Assembly: GCA_963575745.1 (NCBI GenBank) | Contig: CAUYUJ010017904.1 | Coordinates: forward strand, 446,961 to 510,960 | Origin: Prorocentrum cordatum | Taxonomy: Eukaryota > Sar > Dinophyceae > Prorocentrales > Prorocentraceae | Length of the DNA stretch: 64,000 bases | Direction: 5' to 3' | In this document: positions 31,088 through 41,835 of the stretch, in pieces | Numbering within the stretch: the first letter of the stretch is position 1 | Layout of the letters: the number at the start of each line of letters is the position of its first letter | The notes under the pieces: generated by a model | Seen by the model: the letters and a program-made list of their open reading frames with translations, nothing else | Databases searched by the model: none | What the model was told of the DNA's origin: nothing | Program-made: the position numbers and the translations under genes

Positions 31088-31286
31088 TTTCAGTCGGGCC
31101 TGTCCCCCTACAGGGGGATTTTGGACGAAAAGAATCCAAAACTATGCCTCAAAAAATCGTCCAAAAATAGTCCAAAAGTAGTCTGGGGACTATTTGTTTT
31201 TGTATTGTTTGACCTGTCTGGGGTATTTTTGGTGTATTTTTGTTTTTTGTCGAAAATTCCCCTGTAGGGGGACACGCCCGACTTAA
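31088..31286. mobile_element. TIR element, family E copy (about 200 bp)
   Basis: Ends AGTCGGGCCTGTCCCCCTAC and the complement of AGTCGGGCGTGTCCCCCTAC are nearly perfect TIRs, continuing to AATTTTC/GATTTTG. The interior is AT-rich with GTCCAAAA-type repeats. Flanks CTATAGG and TTATTGG match at 5 of 7. Confidence 0.75.
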
Positions 31287-31317
31287 TTATTGGTCTACCA
31301 AGCGATGTCCTAGGAAC

Positions 31318-31485
31318 CTTTCTTATGGTTTCCACGGAATGGTCTCGGAACAGCTCTGGCTGGGGCTGTCTCGTTTCAGCACATCGGGCTTTTTATGTTC
31401 TAGGAACAGTGTGGTTGTTATTGGAACATATTCTGGTTCGAAGAACATGTCGTGGTAGGACTATAGGATTGCGGTCGGTCCCTGC
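31318..31485 (+). repeat. interspersed repeat, family F copy 3
   Basis: GGTTTCCACGGAATGGTCTC, GAACAGCTCTGGCTGGGGCT, GGTTCGAAGAACATGTCGTG and CGGTCGGTCCCTGCTCA, in the family order. Confidence 0.65.
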
Positions 31486-31712
31486 TCAGTCGGGGGGGGT
31501 GCAGCGGGGGCCCATGCCAAGAAGCACCTTGCTCGCCTCGATGGTTTTGCGATGGGAAGCGCGGCGTCCAGACAGACCGTGGGCTCGCATCCGAGTGGGC
31601 GCGTGGGCAGGGCAAGCGGACAGCCAAGCGCTGTTGAGAGCGGCGGCGGGCGAGAGAGCACGGCCAGATGCCGGCGCCGTGATGAAGATGAAGGATGACG
31701 ACGAGGATGGTA

Positions 31713-31938
31713 AGAGCCCCGAATCATCAGGGGTTGTTAGGGTCAGGGCTAACTCGGGTTCGTTTTTCGAGAGCCCGAACCCGAGTTATCCTGGACCCGA
31801 GTTACCCCGTATATTTCGGGCGTCCAGAGCCCCGAATCATCAGGGGTAACTCGGGTCAGGGCTGACTCGGGTTCGTTTTTCGAGAGCCCGAACCCGAGTC
31901 ACCCTGGACCCGAGTTACCCCGGATAACTCGGGCGTCC
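31713..31938. repeat. tandem hairpin repeat, 113 bp x 2
   Basis: Units 31,713-31,825 and 31,826-31,938. Each contains a perfect 13-bp stem with a 13-nt loop: TAACTCGGGTTCG/CGAACCCGAGTTA in unit 1 (31,750-31,762 with 31,776-31,788) and TGACTCGGGTTCG/CGAACCCGAGTCA in unit 2 (31,863-31,875 with 31,889-31,901). The A-T to G-C difference preserves pairing. Unit 2 also has a perfect outer 15-bp stem (31,843-31,857 with 31,907-31,921). Confidence 0.85.
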
Positions 31939-31939
31939 A

Positions 31940-34403
31940 AGATGGATGAATCACGTGGTATTTGCGCGCCCAGATGTTGCTCAAACCGCGAAACATGGCA
32001 CCCGATTCCCCAAGCCTTCGAGATAATTCATTTCCGGCGCGATCATCGCAATACATCAAGCTTTCAACGTAAATTACTTCTCTCGTTGTTTTGATCGGAT
32101 CCCCCGTTGGCTGCTGCACCACGCCCGAAGTGGGGATTCGAATTTGCAATGTTTTGCCCCACTCCAATTCCAAACCACACCCCTGTCCCTTTAAAATAAT
32201 TGCGTCCAATCTCATTCGTAGATTCCCCATTTCGTTTTGAGAGCACCAGCGTGTCGTCAGCATACAGGATGTCCCTTGTCATGACATCGGCGGGCTCTTC
32301 CTGGAGAGGCAGGTTTTCGAATACGTCGTGCAACATTATTGTCTGTACTGCAATGAAAAGACATGGTGATAATGGGCATCCTTGCGCAATTCCTGCAAAC
32401 TGTCTGCGTTCCGACGATAGCCCGCTATGGTCAGTTATAGTGAAGTGCGTTCCAGAAAACATGCCCCGTATCATGTGCAACATAGGAGCTGTCAGGCCAA
32501 TTTTTTCCAACGTTTTGCAGAGACAGTTTGGCTTCAAACGATCGAGAACTTTAGCCCAATCCAACAGAAGTAATATAACGCCATCGTTATTGTTTGTATG
32601 CGCTGCGTCTATAGATCGTCTCATCAGCATGGGCGCGTCCGCCGTGCTACGCCCAGGGCGGAAGCCAAACAAGGATGACCGCATTCTTCGTTCTGACCCC
32701 CTTGTATAAGACGGCGGTGCATCATCGAGGTCAAAGTGTTGTACCCCACTGCCAACAACGAGATCGGCTTGTAATTGCTTGGGTGGGTTGCGTCTCCTTT
32801 CTTGAAAAATAGAACATCATTTGCTCTCCTCCACCTCGTTGGGACGTCTTTAACTTCCCAACACTTCTGACACACGTGTTGCAAGGCTGCGCACGCACCG
32901 TCGTTGATGGCAAATCTTTTCCAAAAGTTTTGCGGTATATCGTCGGGCCCTGCCGCTTTTCCATGCTTAATTTTTCGCAATTTGTTCCGTAATTCATGTA
33001 AGGATAAATCTGATGTGTCGACGGGGGGTGTGACTCCCATCTTCGTTGTTGTTTCTGGGGGCACCCCCAGAAAACGTACATGCAAATGGACTTGTTCGAA
33101 ATTTTCTGATAGCGTCTGGTCGAGTGTTGTGTCCGACAATTGTCCTGCAATATAATTGACTCGAGCGTTTTTTTTTGCCGTTCTGTTCCTCACTTGTCTG
33201 ACGGCGCTCCAATGTCCCCCAACCAATGCGGTGTTGATCCAATGTGTCCAGTCTTCTCGTGCAGCTGGTAGGATTCCCTTACACAACGCCAGTTCATCGA
33301 TGCAACGCCCTTTCTTCGGCATGTGTTTCTTTTTCGATTCAGTCTAAAGTATGTTGAGATATCCATGGGTGTTCTGCTGCGGTATGCCTTGGCTTCAAAG
33401 AACATGCAGCGGATGAGAAAGCCTGCTCCACCGCCCCGGCCACGTCATCCAGAGAGTCCCCCAAAACAGCATCGCCCCAAGCCAGCGTAAACTTAGAGAC
33501 GGAATCCCGTTGCACGCCAGGCTCCCGCGAAGATGAAACGTCTAAGCGCGGCAGGCGGGCTTCATGACATTTCTGAAATTGAAATTCCATATTCGCCGTG
33601 GTCAGGAAATGGTGGCTGTTTAGGGCCGCTCCTCGATCCGATCTGCAACCCAGAACCCATGGCAAACTAAGAATTGAATAAGAAGTGGTCGATTTGTGAA
33701 AACCGCTTAGGACAGATAGGGTCCATCGGAGCCACTCCAAAATCCCTGTAAGTGATACGTTCGTCCTCCGGTACATTCAGAAAGTACTCGCGATTGCCAT
33801 GTCGTTGCTGTGGCAGCATTCCTGCACCAATTGGCGATTGGAGACCTGTGTAGCGGTGTTTTTTTGCAATCTTCCCACGGTAAACATGCTCTCCAATTAA
33901 ATGTTCTGCGTTTTGATTCTGAAGCAGCAGTCTTGCATTGAAATCCCCCAAAATCATAGTTGTGTTGTGAGGCGTTGTCGGCCAGATGTACGCGTCCAGG
34001 TCGGCATACAAATCTCGCGGGACGTGTTCCTGATGTCCATTGTGTGGCGCGTAGGCGGTGATGAGGGTTACCATTCCACCAACGATTTTTTATGTTCAGG
34101 GAGGCGAGTCTCGGAGAAGAGGCATGGAACGCAACTAATGATCTTTCGGCCCATGGTGCAACTACGAAGCCAACCCCAGCATCTGACGTTCATTTGCATC
34201 AAATTCCCCAGACAGGCACAACAGAAAACCGTCTTCATGTTTGTAATAATCCTTTTCCATGCAATGGAGCCTCTAGTATGCATGATATATCGATGTGTTG
34301 CTGTCGCACTGTGCCAAACAACTCTGCAAACTTGACCTGCGAGTCCCCTCTGAGACCTTCCACGCTCCAGGAGCCCATTATAATCGTCGAGGACGGCAAG
34401 CAT
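31940..34403 (-). pseudogene. non-LTR retrotransposon (LINE) fossil: endonuclease and reverse transcriptase
   Basis: Minus-strand remains of a LINE. Near 34,380-34,240 an N-terminal endonuclease piece reads GSWSVEGLRGDSQVKFAELF. The segment 34,074-33,667 has GDFNARLL and SQIDHFL, the Asp/Asn and Asp-His motifs of exonuclease-endonuclease-phosphatase domains. At 33,322-32,624 is the start of the reverse transcriptase (GKAAGPDDIPQNF). At 32,684-32,064 are FGFRPGRSTADA, LLLDWAKVLDRL (first catalytic Asp, about 32,561), GIAQGCPLSP and YADDTLVLS (32,264-32,253). A thumb-like tail follows (LEWGKTLQIRI). At least four frameshifts separate these parts and the 3' end stops at the hairpin repeat, so the copy is dead. 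Confidence 0.85.
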
Positions 34404-34744
34404 GATGTGCGAGGCCTGCCCTAAGATGTTCGCGGTTTTGGAGGTGATGGAATAGAAGACGGTGCAACAGCAGAAACGCGATCGAGCGATGCATCAGAGT
34501 CGCCATCATCATCTAATTTCGATTCCAGCTGTGTACGTTCGGAGACAACTACTGATGATGCGACAGCGCTTCCATGAGAAGCACGCCTCTTCGAGTGTTC
34601 GGTCCAGAGCAGGTTGCAGAAAAATCAAACGAGCGCCAGCAGGGAATGCCCTCTGCTCCTCCACCACCTCCTCTATCGCCACCCTCTCCTCCTCCCCGAA
34701 CTGTCGGGGCAGCGCAGCGCAGCGGAATCCCCCGCCCAAGCCGC
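34404..34744. other. unassigned, 5' side of the LINE fossil
   Basis: Short frames on both strands with no domain; it could be LINE leader sequence or host DNA. Confidence 0.3.
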
Positions 34745-34985
34745 CCACCACGCACGCAACACGTACGCACGCGCGCACGAACGCACGCACGCACGGACGC
34801 ACGAACGCACGAACGCACGTTTTGACACAAACACACACACACACACGCGCGCACACACGCGCACACACACCCACGCACACACAGACACACACACACACAC
34901 ACACATACACACGCACACGCACGCACGCACGCACACACACACACACACTTACACACATACACACACACACGCATACACCCGTACC
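34745..34985. repeat. (CA/CG)n microsatellite
   Basis: GCACGCAC then CACACA repeats. Thr/His and Cys/Val frames are repeat translations. Confidence 0.95.
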
Positions 34986-35169
34986 CATACAAGAAGAGGG
35001 GACAGGAGCAGGGAAGTGATGGGGGGGAGTAAATGGGGCACATCAGAAACACGGGCGGGCCTGGAGGTTTGGGGAGACCGCTCACGGAGTCTCATTTTAA
35101 GATGTCTGAGTTTCTCATGTGTTCGTGGGATTGGCCAGTTAGGTGACCAACATCCCAATGATTCGGCGT

Positions 35170-35843
35170 AAGGTGCAAACCGAACATGCAGATTGTCTTT
35201 TGTATTTCACGTGTAATCACTTTGTCACCCGCAGTGGAGGGCAGGTCTTCAGCGCCCAGGTTCATCTACTTGGCTCTTAGCGATATTACAGGGCGAAGTT
35301 CATCAACAACGTGTCTGTAGTAATGATCGGGGATGTCACTCCGAAGATCCCTCAAGTTATGCAAGTCGGCGGCAGTCCCGTGTTGTTGTCAATGTTATTT
35401 GCGTGTACGGATGAATTGGTGTACCCAGCATCCCCAAGCAGTGCATGTGTGATTTCATCAGAAGTTTTTGGGCGGAAATTTCCCATAACTCTATATCGAA
35501 AAGATTTGTAAATTGACGCGGGGTGAATGCAGGATGGGGCGGGCACTGATTGAGCGGTGGCACCACGTTCACGCTATGTACGATGGCAGGTAAACTTGAA
35601 TGCTCGCCGGGTCGAACGTATGGTGCGCATGTGTTCAAATGAATAGGTGCATCTGTCTGCTGATGTTGCTGTTGTTGAGGCGGGTCTCCAATTCTTTGAG
35701 AGTGAATTGTCATCGCGCCATGAAGTAAACGCGCCAACAATTATTTCAATGACTGTGTCTCGCGATGTTCCCTTCGTTCGACCTCGTTCCCATCGTTGTG
35801 CAATTTGAACAAACGTGATTGCGCTGCCGTCGAAAGCAATCAT
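35170..35843 (-). pseudogene. possible decayed coding segment upstream of the LINE
   Basis: Minus-strand frames join plausibly with two shifts: MIAFDGSAITFVQIAQRWER from 35,843; then ARLLHGAMTIHSQRIGD, a Gln-rich patch and FTNLFDIELWEISAQKLL to about 35,357; then ADLHNLRDLRSDIPDHYYRH to about 35,270. Composition is markedly lower in GC than the flanks. It lies on the 5' side of the LINE on the same strand, so it could be an ORF1 remnant, but no zinc knuckle or RNA-binding motif is visible. Confidence 0.3.
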
Positions 35844-36780
35844 GGTAGAGATGTTGTGGGTAACGATTCAACTGCTTTGTATATTGATTATGTCAGCCGT
35901 CGCAAGCTTGTCAGAGAGACAAACTGAGACAATATAGGGTCAGCAGTATGGACGTTACGCGGTCGCGATCGATCGAATGGGCGAAAGGTTCGAAAGATAG
36001 TGGAGGGCACCGTGGCACGTGGAAGCTTGTCGGTTCGAAGCTGCTTCTGCTCCACATCCCTCCCTCACTCCTTCCCGGGGGTCGGCCTAAACGGTGTTTT
36101 GGCGATTCCGTGGGCCGTTCTCGTTTCGGTTCCGTTGCACCAACTGCGAATTGCAGATACCGCGAGTGAAAACAAAAACAACACCAGACGAACATATTGC
36201 TTAGGTCGATCCGTGTTCCCTCCCTGTCATTGGCCCCATCCTTCTGTTACACGGACGGTGCGATCGCAATTTTTCATGCCGGTGGTTTGATGCTCCATGT
36301 TCAAAAGCGTCGGCCGCGGCGCAGCCATCCTGTTTTTTCCGCATAGATCTTCGGTTGTTCCTCCGTCCGCACTTCCTCTTCTTCCTAGTTTCTTCCGCAT
36401 CCCTCCTCCCGGAGGGGGGAGGCGCATGAATAATATTTCTGGGGAAGAGGAGGTGGATGACGAGTAGTGAAGACAGGGGTTCCACCCGACCCCCCCATGC
36501 TCCCCCCCCGGTAAGTTGGACATTCGAGATTGGCTTGGTCAGGTAACTTGCAATCCCCAGAAACTCCTCAGGGGCCTCTCTGAGAACGACGAGATTACTG
36601 CCCCCCTGCTGGACACTTCTCGTGTTTTTTTTTCCTGAGGAAGATGAGCTTGCTGGCCCGTTGCGACATGCTGTCGCAATCCTCGGCGCCGTCAGACCAA
36701 CAAGCAGCCGGCAGTCGTCACACACCCTGCCAGCTGCCCTTGCCTGCCGTGTACGGCCGCTGCCACCTCCCTTCCCCGGT
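35844..36780. other. unassigned sequence
   Basis: A minus-strand stretch near 36,510-36,600 (SNLVVLREAPEEFLGIASYL) looks exon-like but is short and isolated. Nothing else supportable. Confidence 0.25.
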
Positions 36781-36950
36781 GCATCCTCTGCTTCGAGGCG
36801 CCGCTCCCTCCCTCCCCACCCTTTCCGCCGCCCTCCCTCCTGCCATCCCCCTTTGTCCTCCCCTCTCTTCTTCCTCCTCTGTCCTCCCCTTTCTTCTTCC
36901 GCCTCCTTCTCCCTCCTCTTCTTCTCTCTGCCCCTCCCTCCGTTTTTTCG
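36781..36950. repeat. CT-rich low-complexity tract
   Basis: Pyrimidine-rich CCCTCC/TTCTTCC sequence. Confidence 0.7.
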
Positions 36951-37059
36951 CGTCTTGCTTGCTGGTTTGGAGGTTTGCTCTCAGAGCATAACCGGACTTT
37001 GGTGATGTCTTAGCCTCGACTGCACGCGAGGCCGTCAGTCTTGTCCGATTCTTTTTTTA

Positions 37060-37190
37060 CACACCCGTCCCCATGCCAACCCGAGCCAACCCGACCCAAC
37101 CCCATGCCAACCCGACCCACCCCCCCATTCTTTATGTATAACATCCCTCCCAACCCCCGCCCCCATACCCCCCCGTCCAACATAATTCTC
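37060..37190. repeat. short tandem repeat (CCAACCCGACC units)
   Basis: Degenerate repeats of CATGCCAACCCGACCCA, then CCCC-rich DNA. Confidence 0.6.
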
Positions 37191-37598
37191 CACATATGAG
37201 GGAGCACCGCAGTTTTTAGACGTCAGGTTCGTGCCCAGGCTTACGACAACGATTCAGACGATGCTGGCTCGGACGGCGGCTCTGAGGACGAGGAGGCCAA
37301 GATCAGGCAACCGAGATGAGATCGTAAATGCCCCACACGCCCTCCCCAGTGGAGGGCAGGTGCCTCCTCCCCACTGCTCCCCCCTCCTGTCACCCACCTC
37401 TGTTTGTGACCGCCCCTCCTGCCCCCCCCCCCCTTCCTTCCTGCCTTCTGCCCCTGCTGTCGATTGAGGCCCGTCGCCACCTCCCCCCCCTGGTGCCCGC
37501 CCCCCCCTCCTCTGCGAGGCGCGTCGCCCCCTTCCTCTTCCAACAACCCCCTTGCCAGCCCCCACTGCCCCCCCCCCCGCCCCCACTGCCCTCTTCCA

Positions 37599-37794
37599 GG
37601 CCCCCCAGGGTAGGGCCAGAGTAGATGGTGCGAGGGCCGCGCCGCATTCCCGAGGCATGGGCGGTGCGGCTCGATGGGGTGCCCGCTGGCGGTGAAGTGG
37701 CTGATACATTGCCTTCGTCGCCGAAGCATCGCCGATGCGCCAGTGATGCGTCGAATCTTGAGGACCCGTCTGCTTCGACCCCAGCGGCGAGGCC
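37599..37794. mobile_element. TIR element, family C, degenerate (196 bp)
   Basis: Left GGCCCCCCAGGGTAGGGCCA then GAGTAGATGG; right TCGACCCCAGCGGCGAGGCC. The interior keeps GCGGCTCGATGG and GCATCGCCGATGCG. More diverged than the other copies. Confidence 0.6.
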
Positions 37795-37806
37795 TTTACC
37801 TTGCAC

Positions 37807-38206
37807 TGGGAGGATGGGGAGGAGGAGGAGGCGGAGGCGGAGGAGGAGGAGGAGGAGGAGGAGGAGTAGGAGGAGGAGTAGGAGGAGGAGGGGGAGGAGG
37901 GGGATGGGGAAGTTGGAGGGGAGGAGGAGGATGAGGAGTAGGAGGAGGACTCAGATGAGGGAGAGGAGGAGGAGGAGGAGGAGGAGGAGGAGGAGGAGGA
38001 GGACGTGTTGGAGTTAAAAGAGGAGGAGGAGCAGGAGGAGCAGGAGGAGGAAGAGAGGAGGATCAGGAGCAGGAGGAGGCGCACGAGGAAGAGCAACAAG
38101 AAGAGGAGGAGGATGAAGATGATGAGAATGATGATGATAATGATGATGATCATGATGATGAGGAGGAGGAGGAGGAGGAGGAGGAGGAGTAGTAGGAGGA
38201 GGAGTA
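37807..38206. repeat. (GGA)n array with GAT interruptions
   Basis: GGA array with a GAT/AATGAT patch at about 38,112-38,160. Confidence 0.9.
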
Positions 38207-38649
38207 GGTGGAATAATGCTCTATGCGGGATCCATCTCTCTTACTCTGGGCCCCAGTGTAGCAAGGCTGGTCTTAGCCTGCTTGTCGCCGCCGCGCGATG
38301 GTGGCGCATCGGGCACCAACAGCCAGGAGGAGCACGAAGAGACTTGTCTACGAGACGAATGTGACTGGCTCTCTGGGGCCGAGGCCGCTGCGAGCTGCGG
38401 CACGCAGGACTGGCAACAGAGTGCGGACCTGCCTGAACGCCACGTGGAGTAACATATCCTTCATGGTGGCCGCTATAACAGGTACCAAGTACGGCACCAA
38501 TCACGACAGCAAGTACAGGGCTTGATACTGCAAGTAGTTGCGACACCAAGTACGACAACGAGAGAAGAGGTGTTCTACGAGAACACCCGTGGATGAATAA
38601 GGATTAGGTGCTATACGAGAGAACGCACGGGAGAACTGCTACACGAGGT
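38207..38649. other. unassigned sequence
   Basis: Contains short repeats of CCAAGTACG and CTACGAGA near 38,480-38,650. No gene. Confidence 0.3.
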
Positions 38650-39410
38650 CACCATGCGCGTGTCGATCAGCAGATGCAGTCTATCGGCGTGGCGGTCCCA
38701 GATGCAGTTTCAGTGCAGAAGTTGCGCCATGGCTGCGACCAGTACGGCGACCAGTAAGGCGACGCCGCCCATGACGGGGACCAGTACGACCGCCAGGGCT
38801 ACAGCGGCCTCCAGGCGAGGACCTGCGAGACTGGCCCCGGTTTGTCCCACTTCCTTCAGATCTGCGCAAGGGTCGCCAGTCGGATCCGTTTGCCCAGCCG
38901 CCACGGCAACAACCTGAACTGCGAGGGCAAGAAGCACAGCTTTCACAGCAGCCGGCAGAGCGAACCGGGCCACCAACAATCCCTTCTCGAGGGCCACGCG
39001 ATGAGCTACGAGGGCCAGAGGCACAGCTACGAGCGCCACCGGAGGAGCAGCAAGGCCCACGTGCTGAGCCGCGACAGCCACCGTAACGGATCTGCGAGAG
39101 CCCCAGGCCGAGCTGCGACTGCCGCGACTCGGGGAACCGGAGCCACTCGCAGGGCCGCGAGGACCGTCGGCTGGGTCACGAGGGTCACCGGCTGATCTCG
39201 GAGGGTCACGGGCAGAGCTGGGAGGACCACTTAGGTGAGCGACCAGCGACAACTGCAGTGCTGCGAGGGCCACGAGCAGAGCTTCGAGAGCCAGAGGCGA
39301 TGCCACAAAATCCACCTGCAATGCTACGAGGGCCAGCAGCTGAGCTGCGAGAACCACAGGCGCAGCTACGAGAGCCACCGGCAGAGCTACGATGACCGCA
39401 AGTTGCGCAA
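38650..39410. repeat. degenerate minisatellite, open on both strands
   Basis: Built of GAGCTACGAGNNCCACNGGC-like units of roughly 30 bp. The plus strand reads as Ser/Tyr/Glu/His repeats and the minus strand as a long hydrophobic Leu/Val/Ala repeat (LVALAALQLSLVA, VALVAVPLALVA). Either could in principle be an old repetitive gene, but both are explained by the repeat. Confidence 0.5.
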
Positions 39411-39589
39411 ACGATGTTCGGGATGTGCGATGGGCAGGTGGACTCTCTGTCCCTTCCTCCTCCCTCTCAAACGGACAAGCGGAAACATGTCGCAGATCAT
39501 TGGGGGCCCCACGCCACCCGACCGCGGCGCCCCCCTGGCGCACGAGGCGGCGATGCGCAGAAGGGATCTTCGCATGGCGCTGCAAGAGG

Positions 39590-39790
39590 AGAAAGGGGGA
39601 GGTTCGGAGGAGGATCAGAAGGAGAAGACGCATGAGGAGGAGGAAGAGGGGGAAGATGGGGAAGAGAATGCGGAGGAAGGGGCTGAGGAGGAGGATGAGG
39701 AGGAGGAAGAGGAGGAGGAGGTGGTGGAGGAGGAGGAGGAGAAAGAGGAGGAGGAAGAGGAGGAGGAGGAGGAGGAGGAGGAGGAGGCTC
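39590..39790. repeat. (GGA)n array
   Basis: GGA/GAA array. Confidence 0.9.
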
Positions 39791-39963
39791 CCCCCCCCCC
39801 TGCGAGGCGCGGCGCCGAGGGCTGCGCCCCGCACCGCCGCGCCCGGCCGGGGCCCGCCCGGCGGCGACCTCTTCGGGCGGCGCCGGGCCGCCGGTGCGGA
39901 GGGCCCGGCGGGGAGGCGGCGCTCGGCTGGTCGGCGGGGGCGGACAAGAGGGGGGGGATGACT

Positions 39964-39965
<2 letters not shown>
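39791..39965. other. GC-rich spacer between GGA arrays
   Basis: GGCGCC- and GCCCGG-rich sequence, nothing recognised. Confidence 0.4.
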
Positions 39966-39996
<31 letters not shown>

Positions 39997-40107
39997 GAGG
40001 AGGAGGAGGAGGGAGGAGGAGGAGGAGGAGGAGGAGGAGGAGGAGGAGGAGGAGGAGGAGGAGGAGGAGGTGGAGGAGGAGGAGGAGGAGGAGGAGGAGG
40101 AGGAGGT
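39966..40107. repeat. (GGA)n array
   Basis: Nearly pure GGA after a G-run. Confidence 0.95.
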
Positions 40108-40369
40108 TCAGACCCCCTGGCCGCCTCCAAAAGGAGGGGTGGGCGCGCGGAGGGGGGATGAGGTCGGGGGCGGAAAAGAGGGGGGTGATGACTAGGGGGG
40201 CGTGGATATCATGACGGGGGCCATGACATTTCCCCAGATGTTTCATGGCGCCCCTTCTTATTCCACGACGTCCCCGGCTCCCCCGCTGGGCCGCGCACGT
40301 GCCGCCAGTCATGATTTGCACCCCCCCCTCTTGGACACCCCCCTCTTGGCCGCTCCCGAGAAGGAGCGA

Positions 40370-40499
40370 GGGTCCTTCGGTCCTCGATCTTGCGATCGAG
40401 GGATCGAAGGGTCGAGGGTCCGTCGATCGGAGGGTCGAGGATCGAGATCGAGGGTCCTCTTCGATCCTCGAAGATCAAGCAGTGGCGAAGCATCCTGGC
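40370..40499. repeat. GATCGAGG-type short repeat
   Basis: Degenerate GATCGAGGGTCGAGG units immediately left of a family B element; a larger array of the same kind lies at 41,240-41,650, also immediately left of a family B element. Confidence 0.7.
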
Positions 40500-40630
40500 C
40501 CTGGCATCGCTAGGACGTGTTTTTTTTTCTTTTGGCGAGGACCATCGAGGAGCATCCTCGATCACTTGGCGAAACAACCACGCACGCACCCGAACAAAAC
40601 ACAGGGAATGGACGTCCGAGCGATGGCAGG
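40500..40630. mobile_element. TIR element, family B copy 2 (131 bp)
   Basis: TIRs CCTGGCATCGCTAGGACGT and ACGTCCGAGCGATGGCAGG. Interior as in copy 1. Confidence 0.78.
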
Positions 40631-40649
40631 TGGCCTGTCTATAGGTCCA

Positions 40650-40845
40650 CCACAGAATGCTCCAATCATGGTGTGTGGTCTGCACGGCATGCTGGTAGAA
40701 CATTTCTGGCTGAGACTGCTTTGTGTTCAATGCATCGGGCTTCTGTTCTGCGGACGTGGCTTCTGTCATTTGAACATTTTCTGGCTCTAAGAACATGTCG
40801 TGGTAGGCCTATTGGATTGCCGGGACGGCCGGTCCCTGCTCAACC
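40650..40845 (+). repeat. interspersed repeat, family F copy 4
   Basis: GGTAGAACATTTCTGGCTGA, AACATGTCGTGGTAGGCCTA and GCCGGGACGGCCGGTCCCTG. A family G element follows after about 120 bp. Confidence 0.65.
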
Positions 40846-40966
40846 TTCGATCTTTGAAGACCCAGACATTTTCGCGCAAGGACAGGTGGTGTTCCCAGTT
40901 TTCGGCCTCAGGGGTGCCGTCGCCGATCCCTGGGACCGTCGAGGAACGACCCAGTCGGGGCTCAAG

Positions 40967-41141
40967 AGACGGGGGTCAATGCAACCGGGGGGCAGTCAGA
41001 GCGCCAAGTCTTGCAGGATCCTTCAGGACCAGGGGTGTACTGACCCGGGCTTCCGGTGCAGGGGCCTGCCTGCAGGATCCAGCAGGATCGTGCAGTGTCC
41101 TGCAGGTCCCGACTGACCCGGGTCTGGATTAACCCGGGTCT
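40967..41141. mobile_element. TIR element, family G copy 2 (175 bp)
   Basis: Ends AGACGGGGGTCAATGCA and the complement of AGACCCGGGTTAATCCA. The interior has CAGGATCC-type palindromes as in copy 1. Confidence 0.55.
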
Positions 41142-41239
41142 GTAGATTCCCGACCCAGGAAGGAAAACCGGGCCAGGTAGAAGGGTCGGGAATGTTTGGG
41201 CATTCCGTTCGCAAAAAAGCAAGACGTCGCATGTCTGAA

Positions 41240-41651
41240 GAATCCAGGATCAGAGAGTCGGGAATCGAGGATCGAAGGATCGAGAATCCAAGAGCGAAGA
41301 AGCAAGAATCGAGGGTAGATCCCGTCCAGGTCCTTCTTGAGCTTCTCTGATGCCCTGAGAGCGTTCCGGAACGGGACGCTCTGGGAAGGCCGCTGGCCGC
41401 GGCGCTCCAGGTCGAAGAATCGAGGACAGAGGACCAAGAGGAGTCGAGGATCGGGGATGGAGGATCGAGAGGAGTCCAAGGTCGAGGCTGGAGATGGAGG
41501 ATCGAGGATGGGGATCGAGAAGAGTCGAGGATCGAGGATGGACCATCGAGGAGGCAGGATCGAGGAGGGAGGATCGAGGCCAAAAAATGGAGGTTCGAGG
41601 ATGGGGGATCGAGACGAGTTCAAGATCGAGGCACGAGGCTCGACGCTCGAG
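41240..41651. repeat. ATCGAGG-type degenerate array
   Basis: About 400 bp of GAGGATCGAG, AGAATCGAGG and GGAGGATCGAGG units. Ser/Asp/Pro-rich minus-strand frames are repeat translations. Confidence 0.75.
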
Positions 41652-41775
41652 CCTGGCATCGCTCGGACGTGTGCATTTTTCCTTCGGCGAGGACCATCGA
41701 GGAGCATCCTTGATCAATTGGCGAAAAAAACACGCACGGCACCGAAAAAAAAACAGGGAATGGACGTCCGAAGGC
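41652..41775. mobile_element. TIR element, family B copy 3
   Basis: Left TIR CCTGGCATCGCTCGGACGT intact; right TIR partly lost (ACGTCCGAAGGCGG). Interior as in the other copies. Confidence 0.7.
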
Positions 41776-41835
41776 GGAAACAGTAGACTGGGTCCAGGTC
41801 CTCCCAGATAATAACAAAACACAGCAAGAGCATGC

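Noticed and set aside
36505-36610. Short minus-strand exon-like stretch (VVLREAPEEFLGIASYL)
   Set aside because: Too short, with uncertain splice borders and no partner exon or known domain.
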